From contig NZ_CP039865.1 of assembly GCF_005160265.1 (NCBI RefSeq), forward strand, positions 3,496,828-3,560,827: 64,000 bases of DNA, in the 5' to 3' direction. Of the stretch, positions 1 through 6,969 are shown in pieces. This DNA is from Phreatobacter aquaticus. GTDB taxonomy: Bacteria; Pseudomonadota; Alphaproteobacteria; Rhizobiales; Phreatobacteraceae. The first letter of the stretch is position 1. The number at the start of each line of letters is the position of its first letter. The position numbers and the translations under genes were made by a program. Below the pieces are notes generated by a model. It did not search any database. It worked only from the letters and a program-made list of their open reading frames with translations, and was not told the DNA's origin.

Positions 1-294
1 AAGCATGGGGCCGGGCTCGTTGGCGACGAGATAAGAGATCGCCGAGTCCATGAGCAACGATTTTCCGATTTGGGCCGCTGTCTTAAGGACGAGGGTTGTT
101 GTCCTAGGATTGTACACCTCATCAAGGATGGCCTTTTGATAAGGGAACAGCTTGATGGGGCCGGGGATGGCGACTGCAGATGCCGGAAGCTCGAGGTTTT
201 TCTCTACCCATTCACCCGGAGTGATGCGCTTCGGCGGGACAAGCGCGGCGAGCATCGCCTTAAGAATATCGTCCGCGTCATTGGTCGCGCGCAT
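1..294 (-). CDS. Phage terminase large subunit (GpA-like), N-terminal 98 residues; continues past left edge
   Basis: This is the motor subunit that pumps phage DNA into proheads and cuts it. Reading leftward from the ATG at 294, the first 98 codons are open to the window edge. The N-terminus has the GpA-type lead-in (ITPGEWVEKN, then FPYQKAILDEV) followed by TAAQIGKS at residues 72-79, the Walker A motif in the QxGK form typical of this family. The start overlaps the end of the terminase small-subunit gene by 17 bases, the normal terS-terL coupling. The nuclease domain is not in view, so intactness cannot be judged. Confidence 0.88.
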   Translation of the reverse strand, partial: MRATNDADDILKAMLAALVPPKRITPGEWVEKNLELPASAVAIPGPIKLFPYQKAILDEVYNPRTTTLVLKTAAQIGKSLLMDSAISYLVANEPGPML

Positions 295-898
295 GCTTGG
301 GAATATCCTCTAGGTCGGCGAGCGTGCCGAGGGCATCGCGTAGCTCGTCGTCAATGATCCGCGCGATTGATGCCGCGTCCTGCAGGCCGATGAGGCGTGT
401 CGAGACGCGGATCGGCACGGAAAACAGGGCCTGTCGAACGCGGGCCGCGAAGTTGGCACCTGCGCGGCGAGCCGCTTCCCTGTCGATCAGGTTGCCGCGC
501 TCCTTTTCGACAGCCAGCGTCATTTTCGCTGCCTTAGCCTCCTCCGATTGTATCTTGGCCAATGCGAGCCGCTCACTCGCATCGTTGCGCGCATGGATCT
601 TGCCGCCGTTCTCGCCTCGTGGCGTGATGCCGAGGCCCGCAAGGCTGCTGTCCTTGTCGCCTCCAGCTGCGGCGCCCATGGCCTTGCCCACGTCGATCGA
701 CGCGATCAATTCCGGCATCACCATGTCGACCAATTCGGAGTCGTAGCGCCCGGGCTCAACCTGGGGCAGCATTTCGCGGATCTTGCGGGCTACCGTCTGG
801 TATGACAGGCCGTATTTGGTTGCGATCTCCTTCGGCCCCATCGTGCCGGGTGATACAGCTTTCGATGGCTTCGTCGGTTTCGTCGTGCTTTTGGACAT
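278..898 (-). CDS. Phage terminase small subunit (Nu1-like DNA-packaging protein)
   Basis: A 206-residue protein that should recognise the packaging site and recruit the large subunit encoded just downstream. Residues 20-45 (MGPKEIATKYGLS, then QTVARKI) look like a helix-turn-helix, as in Nu1-type small terminases. The middle (about residues 105-140) is a charged helical stretch with the ERLALAKIQSEEAK and KERGNLIDREAARR patterns common in this family. The Lys/Thr-rich first 18 residues may be a flexible tail. The 17-bp overlap with terL supports the assignment. No strong ribosome site precedes the ATG; a start at Met20 (841) is possible. The 529 bases upstream are non-coding and full of dyads. 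Confidence 0.75.
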   Translation of the reverse strand: MSKSTTKPTKPSKAVSPGTMGPKEIATKYGLSYQTVARKIREMLPQVEPGRYDSELVDMVMPELIASIDVGKAMGAAAGGDKDSSLAGLGITPRGENGGKIHARNDASERLALAKIQSEEAKAAKMTLAVEKERGNLIDREAARRAGANFAARVRQALFSVPIRVSTRLIGLQDAASIARIIDDELRDALGTLADLEDIPKHARDQ

Positions 899-1173
899 GG
901 CTCGGAGCGCCTCGGAGGGAACTGGGTGTCCACTTTTGGACCCCTAGCGCCGTAACGACGGCTGCTAAGTAACTGATATTTCGTGAAAAAATGACCAGAC
1001 CGAACGAAAGAAGTGGGGCCGCGGACCGCAACGCATATCAGCTATGCGCTAGGAGGACCCCAGACGCGTATGACAACGCGTCGAGCCATGCGCTCATTGC
1101 GTGGGTGGTTGATGTCGCATGATACAAGTCAGACGCTGCTTCACGTCGTGGCCGGTGATGTCCGGTTGATGCG

Positions 1174-1229
1174 TCGTGCATGTACACGATGACATCAGGT
1201 CAGCTGACACAGGGGGCGGGGGCCGGGCT
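1174..1229. repeat. Direct repeat copy 1: dyad TCGTG-N6-CACGA plus GC-rich tail
   Basis: TCGTGCATGTACACGAT at 1174-1190 is a near-perfect dyad and matches 15 of 17 bases of 1393-1409. Both copies are followed by the 11-mer GGGGCCGGGCT (1219-1229 here, 1417-1427 in copy 2). The first copy has 28 extra bases between dyad and 11-mer. The symmetry suggests a protein-binding site. Confidence 0.6.
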
Positions 1230-1231
1230 AT

Positions 1232-1262
1232 CCCCACACCTACAGGGGCGGCAGGTGTGGGG
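1232..1262. other. 10-bp perfect stem-loop in the terS upstream region
   Basis: CCCCACACCT at 1232-1241 pairs with AGGTGTGGGG at 1253-1262 across an 11-base loop. No T-run follows on either strand, so it is not a classical intrinsic terminator. It may be part of a packaging site or slow transcription arriving from the gpZ-like gene. Confidence 0.5.
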
Positions 1263-1390
1263 GTCGCCGTGGTCGAGGGCATCACCGATGACCAGACCAA
1301 ACTGATGTCTCAACTGATCGGTTGACAGCGCAGCTACCGGGCGGGCCGGAGGGCGACTCGTGCGCTAATCGCACAACCATTGTCACAAGG

Positions 1391-1427
1391 TATCGTGCAC
1401 CTACACGATAGGGGCCGGGGCCGGGCT
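1391..1427. repeat. Direct repeat copy 2: dyad TATCGTG-N6-CACGATA plus GC-rich tail
   Basis: The sequence at 1391-1410 is a 7-bp-arm dyad with a 6-base spacer. The 11-mer GGGGCCGGGCT (1417-1427) abuts the stop codon of the gpZ-like gene at 1428. It is the partner of the repeat at 1174-1229. Confidence 0.6.
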
Positions 1428-2003
1428 TCAACGCCGGTTGTCGAGGGCAGCCTGCACCGCAGTGCCCAGCCGCTCCGAGAGCGAGCGCGTTGCCGTCCGC
1501 TTCCACAGCTCTTGGACCGGCCCGGGCTGAGCCAGCGACGTCGCCGGGTGTTCACCGTAGATCGCCTTGATAGGCTTCCTCGCCGAACCCTTGCGGACTG
1601 CGATGAATGATCCACCGTTGGCCTTGACCTGGAACGCCTTCGGCAGGCGGAGCGCGGTTGACTTGCCCGGGTTGAGCCGGTGCACCGATGCCGAGAGGCC
1701 GCTGCCCTTGCTGATGGACGCGCCAGCCACGTTCGCGATGCCGATCCGCAGCTTGCTCACCCGCCATGTGGCCGTGAGCGTGGCCGCGCTGGAGCCTTGC
1801 ACGAGAGGCGTGGCGTCGCGGAACCGCGACTGAGGAATGCCCATGTCAGCCGCCATCGCAACCATGGTTTCGCGCCGGGCATCACGCGCCGCGCCGTCAA
1901 CGCCTGCCCGGATCGCCTTCACGATCTCACCGTTGCTCAGTGTGGCCATGGCCGCGGTGAGCGGGCCGAAGTCAGCCTGAACATGCATGGACACGTTGGC
2001 CAT
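1428..2003 (-). CDS. Phage minor tail protein Z-like
   Basis: A 191-residue protein resembling the lambda gpZ family, which acts in tail completion and head-tail joining. It has the family layout: an N-terminal helical part (residues 10-50), a basic central part with IPQSRFRDATPLVQG and TATWRV, then a beta-rich segment, and a C-terminal helix starting at PVQELWKRTATRSLSERL. It is the last gene of the leftward operon K-D-Z (2983 to 1428), four bases after the decoration gene. In lambda, Z lies well downstream of the capsid genes; here it directly follows a decoration gene and precedes the terminase, so the order is unusual. The family call rests on pattern recognition only. Confidence 0.6.
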   Translation of the reverse strand: MANVSMHVQADFGPLTAAMATLSNGEIVKAIRAGVDGAARDARRETMVAMAADMGIPQSRFRDATPLVQGSSAATLTATWRVSKLRIGIANVAGASISKGSGLSASVHRLNPGKSTALRLPKAFQVKANGGSFIAVRKGSARKPIKAIYGEHPATSLAQPGPVQELWKRTATRSLSERLGTAVQAALDNRR

Positions 2004-2007
2004 GGCG

Positions 2008-2424
2008 CTATCCTGAGAAGCCCTGCGACTTCACGCCGAAGCCGACGGCCCGGAGCGCGATCTTCAGGTCAAGCATTGTCCAGCCGGGCGCATAGACGAG
2101 AGCCGCCTCGTTCAGCATTCCACCCGTCGCGACGGACAGATTGACCGGGCCGTTGGCGCCGGATGCCGCCGTGTTGATGCGGTGCACGTTCACAAATCGC
2201 GGCTTCTGAGATCCATCGGTCGCCGCCGGGTCCGACAGCTTGACCATGCCAGCATCGGGGCCGGTGTCGGCCTCTCCGAGCACAGCGCCGGTCGGGAGGA
2301 TCTGGCCAGCCGCGATGACGCGCGGGACGGTGGAATAGGAGCCCTCGCCGGATTGGAGGAACAGCGGAATGTGCACGAGGGAGTCGACGGTGCCCTGATG
2401 GGCACGCTCATTCGGGACGGACAT
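2008..2424 (-). CDS. Phage head decoration protein (lambda gpD-like)
   Basis: A 138-residue protein resembling lambda gpD, which binds as trimers on the expanded capsid and stabilises it against packaged DNA. The N-terminus (about residues 10-50) has HIPLFLQSGEGSYSTVPRVI followed by AAGQILPTGAVLGE. The C-terminal half carries SVATGGMLNEAALVYAPGW then LKIALRAVGF, matching the 'G.(F/M)N..AL......ALR..G' pattern of the family. It lies between an unrecognised gene (16-base gap) and the gpZ-like gene (4-base gap), clearly one operon. No major capsid gene is next to it, which is odd for this family. Confidence 0.68.
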   Translation of the reverse strand: MSVPNERAHQGTVDSLVHIPLFLQSGEGSYSTVPRVIAAGQILPTGAVLGEADTGPDAGMVKLSDPAATDGSQKPRFVNVHRINTAASGANGPVNLSVATGGMLNEAALVYAPGWTMLDLKIALRAVGFGVKSQGFSG

Positions 2425-2440
2425 GGTTCAGGATCCTTGA

Positions 2441-2983
2441 TCAGGCCGCGCGGGCCGGGTTGTGAGGGTTGCCAGTGTTGTCCAGCCACTGCCAGCGGCG
2501 CGGATCCCATGACCACGATCCGAAAGCCTGCGGAGGCTCGGGCCGGAGGAATTTGGCGACGATGCGAGCCGCCGGGATGTGCGCGCGGGCCTGAACCCAC
2601 TTTGCCGCCGAAAGACCATCGGTCGCATAGTCGGCCAACTCGACCTTGGGCAGCCGCCGCGAAGCAAAGTCGGCTCGGCAATTGGCCGCGATGTCGAAGT
2701 CGCGACAGACCTCCTCGAGGCGTTCCAATGGGATAATCTCAGCCGCCAGCCGTTCACGGGTTGAGGGCTCATTCTTCGCCACCAGGTCGGCATGCGAGGC
2801 CGTGGCTTGGTCGAGACGTTCCTGCAGCAGCCGCGCATGGAACGCGTCGATCTTGGCCTGTTCGACTCGCTCTTCCGGGGACAGGGTCGAGTAGACGCCG
2901 GGCTCGGCATCATCGGTCGAGAGGGCAGCGTCGGCCATAGCCTCAGCGTCTGCGGCGGCTGCCGTGTGTTTCGTTCGGGACAT
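2441..2983 (-). CDS. Unrecognised phage protein, first gene of the decoration/tail operon
   Basis: I do not recognise this 180-residue protein. The start at 2983 is chosen because GGAGAA lies at good distance upstream; the frame stays open to 3082, but that extension crosses a strong stem-loop and reads Pro/Gly-rich. The N-terminal 40 residues are Ala-rich and acidic, residues 45-95 are charged and probably helical (LSPEERVEQAKIDAFHARL), and the C-terminus is Trp/Pro-rich (FGSWSWDPRRWQWLD). It leads the operon with the gpD- and gpZ-like genes, so a structural or assembly role is plausible, but nothing in the sequence proves it. Confidence 0.6.
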   Translation of the reverse strand: MSRTKHTAAAADAEAMADAALSTDDAEPGVYSTLSPEERVEQAKIDAFHARLLQERLDQATASHADLVAKNEPSTRERLAAEIIPLERLEEVCRDFDIAANCRADFASRRLPKVELADYATDGLSAAKWVQARAHIPAARIVAKFLRPEPPQAFGSWSWDPRRWQWLDNTGNPHNPARAA

Positions 2984-3063
2984 GGGGTGTTCTCCAGCGC
3001 CATAGCGCAAATGGCCCGCGCCGGAGAGCCGGGCAGGGTGGTTAGGTTCAGGTTGTGAGGATG

Positions 3064-3119
3064 GCGGACCCGTCCCACCCATAGACCGGACAAGGTCTTA
3101 TCAATAAGGACGGGTCCGC
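3064..3119. other. Nested stem-loop in the leader of the decoration/tail operon
   Basis: GCGGACCCGTCC (3064-3075) pairs perfectly over 12 bp with GGACGGGTCCGC (3108-3119). Inside the loop ATAGACC (3081-3087) pairs with GGTCTTAT (3094-3101), one base bulged. The structure lies between the promoter at 3234-3253 and the first gene at 2983, so it would form in the 5' leader RNA. It has no terminator-type U-run; an attenuator, protein-binding RNA or DNA cruciform site are all possible. Confidence 0.65.
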
Positions 3120-3233
3120 AATTGTCGAGATCCAGCAAGGACGAACCGGCTCAATCGACTATTCAAGAATACAGCCGATCCGCTATCTCGTCAAACTGAG
3201 AAAAGCGCGTGATATCAACGGGTTGTCACTTTT

Positions 3234-3253
3234 ATTATATTGACAGCGTGTCA
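3234..3253 (-). promoter_or_regulatory. Leftward promoter with 13-bp palindromic operator (copy 1)
   Basis: On the minus strand a perfect -10 (TATAAT, 3239-3234) is separated by one base from the palindrome TGACAGCGTGTCA (3241-3253, plus-strand reading). No good -35 is present: the palindrome occupies that side. Transcription would begin near 3227 and run left into the operon at 2983. The identical layout occurs at 10338-10357. A bound protein could either block or replace the -35 contact. Confidence 0.6.
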
Positions 3254-3413
3254 GTATTCAGGGGCACCTATAAGAAAGTCTTACTTGGCAAGGATCGGTT
3301 AAACTATCGCCAGAAATAAGCCTAGGACGGGCGATCTCGACTTCTCCGGCATCACCCTAGCCGAGGTGCTGTCAATTGCCGTCCTGCCCCCGTTTCCCGG
3401 TCACGGCGGGAGA

Positions 3414-3503
3414 ATGCCGAGCGACCTGGAGCGGATCAAACTGACTTGCGAGAGATCCCGGGACGTGGTCCGCTCAGGTGACATGACGTTGGGGGAACCA
3501 TGA
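3414..3503 (+). CDS. Possible 29-residue ORF overlapping the secreted-protein start
   Basis: An ATG at 3414 opens a 29-codon frame rich in charged residues (MPSDLERIKLTCERSRDVV) whose TGA overlaps the ATG of the secreted protein by the ATGA junction at 3500-3503. Such junctions often couple translation. The frame is open back to a TAA near 3300 without an ATG, but a GTG is available near 3367. It could be a leader ORF or chance. Confidence 0.25.
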   Translation: MPSDLERIKLTCERSRDVVRSGDMTLGEP

Positions 3504-3838
3504 TCCAGAAGTCTCTTGCCGCCGCACTCTTCGCCTTGGCCCTTGCCGCGCCAGCCCAAGCCCAACAGCGTATGGTCTGGGTCCAAGGGCCGGTTATCAG
3601 CATCGCGGTTGTCGGCTCGGGTGGAAGTGCGAGCCGCCAATTGCAGGTCAATATCGCTGGAAATTCATTCACGAACGCAGGTGGTGTCGCTACTGGAGCC
3701 TTCGCTGGTCTGGTGACCGTGCTGTCCGGGGCATACTTCGCCCGGCAACCGGTTTGCGCTGGAATCTATAACGGCAATATCACGCTGGTTCAGGTCAGCC
3801 GGAACCCTGATCCTTGCGGACCAGCAGCGCGCCGCTGA
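3500..3838 (+). CDS. Small secreted protein of unknown function (possible lysogenic-conversion gene)
   Basis: A 112-residue protein with a clear Sec signal peptide: a short basic start (MIQK), a hydrophobic Ala/Leu core, and AQA at residues 20-22 as cleavage site. The mature part, about 90 residues, is Gly/Ser/Val-rich, mostly predicted strand, with two cysteines near the C-terminus that could form a disulfide. GGGGGAA precedes the ATG. It is the only confident gene on the plus strand within the element and is flanked by non-coding DNA, typical of a 'moron' expressed from a lysogen. I do not recognise the family. Confidence 0.6.
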   Translation: MIQKSLAAALFALALAAPAQAQQRMVWVQGPVISIAVVGSGGSASRQLQVNIAGNSFTNAGGVATGAFAGLVTVLSGAYFARQPVCAGIYNGNITLVQVSRNPDPCGPAARR

Positions 3839-3953
3839 CCATCGCTCCGTCGTCGCTCCACCGTCGCTCCGCCTTGCAGCTGCTAGCTATCGGGCGACTG
3901 ATCGGGAGCCGGTTGCATGACCACGCCGGGTGCGCTGGGTGCCGGGTATCTAG

Positions 3954-3966
3954 TGGCACCGTGTCA
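3954..3966. promoter_or_regulatory. Degenerate operator-like site TGGCACCGTGTCA
   Basis: This matches the 13-bp palindrome of the promoters at 3241 and 10345 except at one inner base of the left arm. It lies 116 bases after the secreted-protein gene, at the left of the putative origin. Confidence 0.4.
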
Positions 3967-4071
3967 GCCGCGCTCACTCTCAGGTGGTGCCGATATGGGC
4001 TTGTCCCGCCGTCCCATTTGTCCCCCTGTTTTGGTGCACTCGCTATACAGGAGCTATATACGGGGTGCGCA

Positions 4072-4091
4072 TGTCACGCTGTCATGTATAT
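4072..4091 (+). promoter_or_regulatory. Operator-like site with weak rightward -10
   Basis: TGTCACGCTGTCA (4072-4084) matches 12 of 13 bases of the promoter palindrome as read in the direction of transcription. One base later comes GTATAT (4086-4091), a weak -10 in the position expected from the two leftward promoters. If active it would fire rightward, antisense to the primase-helicase gene, toward the plus-strand terminator at 6970-7011. Confidence 0.35.
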
Positions 4092-4246
4092 CCGGCCTAT
4101 TATATGTACCTCCCGTATATCTCTATTATTAGGGGACATAGGGGACAGAGTATAAGAATATGAGTTATGGTTTTGATTATACTGGACAATTCCCGTCTCT
4201 TTTTCGGTCCCATGAGAGATCTGGTGACAGGGACCGTGGGACATAA

Positions 4247-4305
4247 TTACACGCTGTCCGTGACGTCGTGTCGGAATTTACACGCTGTCCGTGACGTCGT
4301 GTCGG
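4247..4305. repeat. Two tandem 28-bp direct repeats (31-bp period)
   Basis: The same 28 bases occur at 4247-4274 and 4278-4305, separated by AAT. Each unit begins with TTACACGCTGTCC, a degenerate form of the operator palindrome, and contains a second related stretch, TGACGTCGTGTCG (4261-4273, 4292-4304). The result is four similar sites in 59 bases, an iteron-like cluster. Confidence 0.7.
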
Positions 4306-4380
4306 CCCGCAAATAGTGAAGACTGTTGGTCTGTCCCCGAAACGTGCTTTCCTGAAAATGGTCCCTACCCGCAGGGGCCA

Positions 4381-4408
4381 GATCGGAGGCACCGAAGCGC
4401 CCCCGATC
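4381..4408 (-). terminator. Stem-loop just past the primase-helicase gene
   Basis: GATCGGAGGC (4381-4390) pairs with GCCCCCGATC (4399-4408), nine of ten bases, around an 8-base loop. It lies 10 bases beyond the stop codon of the leftward gene. No strong U-run follows on the minus strand, so terminator activity is uncertain. Confidence 0.35.
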
Positions 4409-4418
4409 GTCGCGGCAA

Positions 4419-6950
4419 TCACATGGTCGTCGCCTTGGTGAAGGCTTCTTCGGCCTCGTCCAGAGGTCGGAGGTAGACACCCCACGGCCTCACCCCGGTC
4501 TCGGGATCGGCGGGGCCGCGCGACCCTTTCCCCTTGTATCCCGGCGCCACCATGCCGATCCGAACAAGCTCGGGGAATAGCTGGCTCCATTTCGTATGGT
4601 AGCGCTCGCCGTGAAGCTTGGTGCCGTCCCGGTAGCGGCTCAGGATCTCCTTGCTGTCGAGGAAGATACGGCCCTTCTCGTCACCGTCCCGGTGCCACAG
4701 TTCCTGCTCTCGCAGTTCATCGGCGACCCAGTCCTGCCACGCCGGGCGATTGTGATCGATCTGGTTCTGCAGTTCCTCGGTCACATACGGCTTGTGCAGG
4801 TCCGTCGTGATCTGGCGCCGGAGGAGGTGGTGCAAGAGCGCCTCGTACCCTCCGTTCTCCAGTTCAACCATCATGGCCTTGAAGAAGCCCGTGTCCTGCG
4901 TCCGCTTCGGGGACACCCTGCAAATTGTCCACCTCCGCTCGCCTACAACGGCGGGGATCGCCGCGTCTGCGTTGGTGGTGACCAGCAACCGGGCGAATTT
5001 CCGGGCCGGTGCGGCATCAACCCCCTTGCGCTCGATCTGACCTTCGTCGGCGGAGATCAGATCCTTAAGCTTGTTCTCAGCCTTCTTATCTTTCGACCAG
5101 AACGCTTCTTCACCCTGTATCAGAAGGGCATTGCTCTGGGACGCATTGAACCTGCCGAGAAGGTGTTCCGAGCTAGACATGGACGTGTAGTGGTTGCCGA
5201 GGAGCCGACCGATCACCTTGCCGAAGATCGTCTTGCCCGTGCCGTGCTCTTTCGAGACTAGCGCCACGGCCACACTGGGCTTTTCCATGGGTGTCTGGAA
5301 GATCGACGCCAGCCAGTCCCATATCCAAGTGTCGAGCGCCTTGTCGCCGCTGCAGATGGTATTGAGGACGTGGTCCGTGAACATGTCGAAACTGCCGCCG
5401 GGCTTCTCCTTCACCCCCCAGCCCATCCAAGTGTTGAAGGCCGTTCCGCATTCGGCCTGCGGCTTGCCCGGGAGGAACTCGCTCGTTTCGTATTTCCGGG
5501 CGACCTTGCTCGCGAGCCAAGCGCTGGCGACCTGGATCGGCTTGCGCGTCTCCTCATCCGATTCCGGGGCATCAACGTCGCGGGAGCCGTGTGCGAGGCT
5601 CGCCGCCTTGCTGTCCACATAGAAGACGTCCTCCCCCCTGTGCTGCCTGAAATGCTCATAGGATGAGAGCGTGAACCGGCGGATGCCTCGCGAGTCTTCG
5701 ACGATTGTCGCGACCTTCGATGCGCCCTCCATGCTCACCCGCGCATATTTGCGATTGTACCGGAGGAACCATCCGCGCAACGTCGTGGGCTCGGCTTCGG
5801 GCTCGGTGGCTTTGCCGCCCGCGGTGCGCGTCTGGGGTGCGCCTGCGTCGTCCTCATCGGTCACGGCATTGAACTGCCCAGCGCCGATCACGCGCTTCGA
5901 CCATCCGGGCGGCAAAGTCCTCTTGCGAGCGAAGCGCTCAACAATATCGCGGATCTCGCCGACCATCTCCTCATCGACGCCGTTCTCGCGGAACAGCTCC
6001 TCGAACAGGCCGACCGCCGTGTCCATGGAGAGGTTGTAATCGATCAGCAGGTTGGAGCGCTGCATGATGAACGGTCGGCGCGTTCCTTCGGAACCCGCGC
6101 CCGCCTCGCGCCACTCGGATGCCAGCCACGCCTTCATTTCCATGATGGCGTCGAGGCTGTCCTCTTCCTCCTGCACGAGGCGCGCGCCCTCGGTCGTGAA
6201 CTGGCGCTCCAGATCGGTCTCATCAAGCACGCGCTGCGGCACGGCCACGGCCTCGGCACCATCGAGGAACCCGAAGCGCTTGGGCAGCGGATCCTTGCCG
6301 CCACCCTCGATCGCCGGACGCGCGGTATAGATCACCTGACTCGGGCGCCACACCGAGGCGTCAACATGGCGCTCGCCCATCTTGTCGCCGCCGACCCATC
6401 GGCGCATTCCGGCCTGTGTGACCTCGGCATCAAGCCAAAAGAACAGGCGAATCTTCCCGATCCCGGCCTTGAGCCCAAAGCCCGCCGTGAGCATGTAAAA
6501 ACACCGGACCTTATGGAACTCCGGCGGCAGGAAGGATCGACCCAACCGCACGATCTCCTCAGGCTCCTTCATCGGGTCGAAGAGGTCCGGATCGAACGGC
6601 AAGCTGTCCATGTCGAACGAGGTCCAGCGCCTCGGCACCTCGCGAAGGGTGGCCGTGCCGCGCTTCGTGTCGGCCAGGTCAATGCCGTCCGCAGGGTGTC
6701 CCCACACGATGGAAGTCCGGGGGTCCTTGGACAGGGTGCCGATGAGGATGCCGAGGCTGTTCAGGTCAGTGACCGGCGCGATCTCAAAGGAGAACCGCTT
6801 GGCGTTCTCATAGCCTTTGGTGACCTTGCCGGACTTGGTCTTCGGATCCCATTTGATGGTCTTCCGGAGTTCAGGGCCCTTCGACCTCAATACCGTGACG
6901 GTGTCGGACTGATCCGGGGTTGATACGCTGTCTGAAATAGGGTAAGTCAT
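4419..6950 (-). CDS. Primase-polymerase / D5-like SF3 helicase fusion (replication protein of the element)
   Basis: An 843-residue protein that should both prime and unwind DNA for replication of the element. The N-terminal part (about 60-240) looks like an archaeo-eukaryotic primase: SFDMDS with D113 and D115 as the metal-binding pair, LTAGFGLKAGIGKIRLFFWLD, and DASVWRPSQVIY. After a linker (about 365-395) a D5/VapE-type ATPase follows: HGTGKT Walker A (K573, T574), IQGEEAFW Walker B (E614, E615), TTN sensor (N660) and GERRW (670-674) supplying the arginine finger. All motifs are intact. The start at 6950 has only a weak ribosome site. It is the last gene of the leftward operon from 10255 and abuts the putative origin. 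Confidence 0.85.
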   Translation of the reverse strand: MTYPISDSVSTPDQSDTVTVLRSKGPELRKTIKWDPKTKSGKVTKGYENAKRFSFEIAPVTDLNSLGILIGTLSKDPRTSIVWGHPADGIDLADTKRGTATLREVPRRWTSFDMDSLPFDPDLFDPMKEPEEIVRLGRSFLPPEFHKVRCFYMLTAGFGLKAGIGKIRLFFWLDAEVTQAGMRRWVGGDKMGERHVDASVWRPSQVIYTARPAIEGGGKDPLPKRFGFLDGAEAVAVPQRVLDETDLERQFTTEGARLVQEEEDSLDAIMEMKAWLASEWREAGAGSEGTRRPFIMQRSNLLIDYNLSMDTAVGLFEELFRENGVDEEMVGEIRDIVERFARKRTLPPGWSKRVIGAGQFNAVTDEDDAGAPQTRTAGGKATEPEAEPTTLRGWFLRYNRKYARVSMEGASKVATIVEDSRGIRRFTLSSYEHFRQHRGEDVFYVDSKAASLAHGSRDVDAPESDEETRKPIQVASAWLASKVARKYETSEFLPGKPQAECGTAFNTWMGWGVKEKPGGSFDMFTDHVLNTICSGDKALDTWIWDWLASIFQTPMEKPSVAVALVSKEHGTGKTIFGKVIGRLLGNHYTSMSSSEHLLGRFNASQSNALLIQGEEAFWSKDKKAENKLKDLISADEGQIERKGVDAAPARKFARLLVTTNADAAIPAVVGERRWTICRVSPKRTQDTGFFKAMMVELENGGYEALLHHLLRRQITTDLHKPYVTEELQNQIDHNRPAWQDWVADELREQELWHRDGDEKGRIFLDSKEILSRYRDGTKLHGERYHTKWSQLFPELVRIGMVAPGYKGKGSRGPADPETGVRPWGVYLRPLDEAEEAFTKATTM
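6921..6933. promoter_or_regulatory. Operator-like site inside the 5' end of the primase-helicase gene
   Basis: TGATACGCTGTCT at 6921-6933 resembles the 13-bp palindrome read in the plus direction (10 of 13 bases against TGACACGCTGTCA). It lies 17-29 bases inside the coding region, so it may be chance or a site for autoregulation. Confidence 0.25.
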
Positions 6951-6969
6951 TGTCTTGCTTTGTGAATGC

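Larger units (their letters stand above)
899..1427. other. Non-coding region upstream of terS, rich in dyads; candidate packaging (cos/pac) or late-control region
   Basis: I see no credible gene in these 529 bases. Inverted repeats with short loops follow one another: 924-944 (stem with CTTT loop), 1032-1048 (CGCATA/TATGCG), 1063-1082 (GACGCGT/ACGCGTC), 1174-1190, 1232-1262 (10-bp stem) and 1391-1410. In lambdoid phages cos lies directly upstream of the small-terminase gene and has dyad symmetry, so a packaging site is the simplest reading, but that is inference. A palindrome like the element's operator (TGACATCAGGTCA) sits at 1190-1202. Confidence 0.4.
3839..4418. other. Non-coding, AT-richer repeat region beside the primase-helicase; candidate replication origin
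   Basis: No credible gene lies here. About 4040-4200 is clearly AT-richer than the surroundings. It holds degenerate copies of the element's 13-bp palindrome (3954-3966, 4072-4084, 4247-4259, 4278-4290), a 28-bp direct repeat, four GGGGACA heptamers (4132-4138 and 4141-4147 on plus; 4019-4025 and 4332-4338 on minus), and a 9-bp inverted repeat ATATACGGG/CCCGTATAT (4056-4064, 4112-4120). Iterons plus an AT-rich segment next to a primase-helicase gene are what a replication origin looks like; the role is inferred. Confidence 0.45.

Noticed and set aside
1094-1300. 68-codon minus-strand ORF upstream of terS
   Set aside because: Low-complexity Pro/Thr/Ala sequence without a ribosome site; it overlaps dyads.
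2984-3082. Longer start for the first gene of the decoration/tail operon
   Set aside because: The extension is Pro/Gly-rich, crosses part of the strong stem-loop and lacks a ribosome site; 2983 has GGAGAA.
4247-4305. CRISPR-like direct repeats
   Set aside because: Only two units with a 3-base spacer and related to the operator palindrome; no array, no cas genes.
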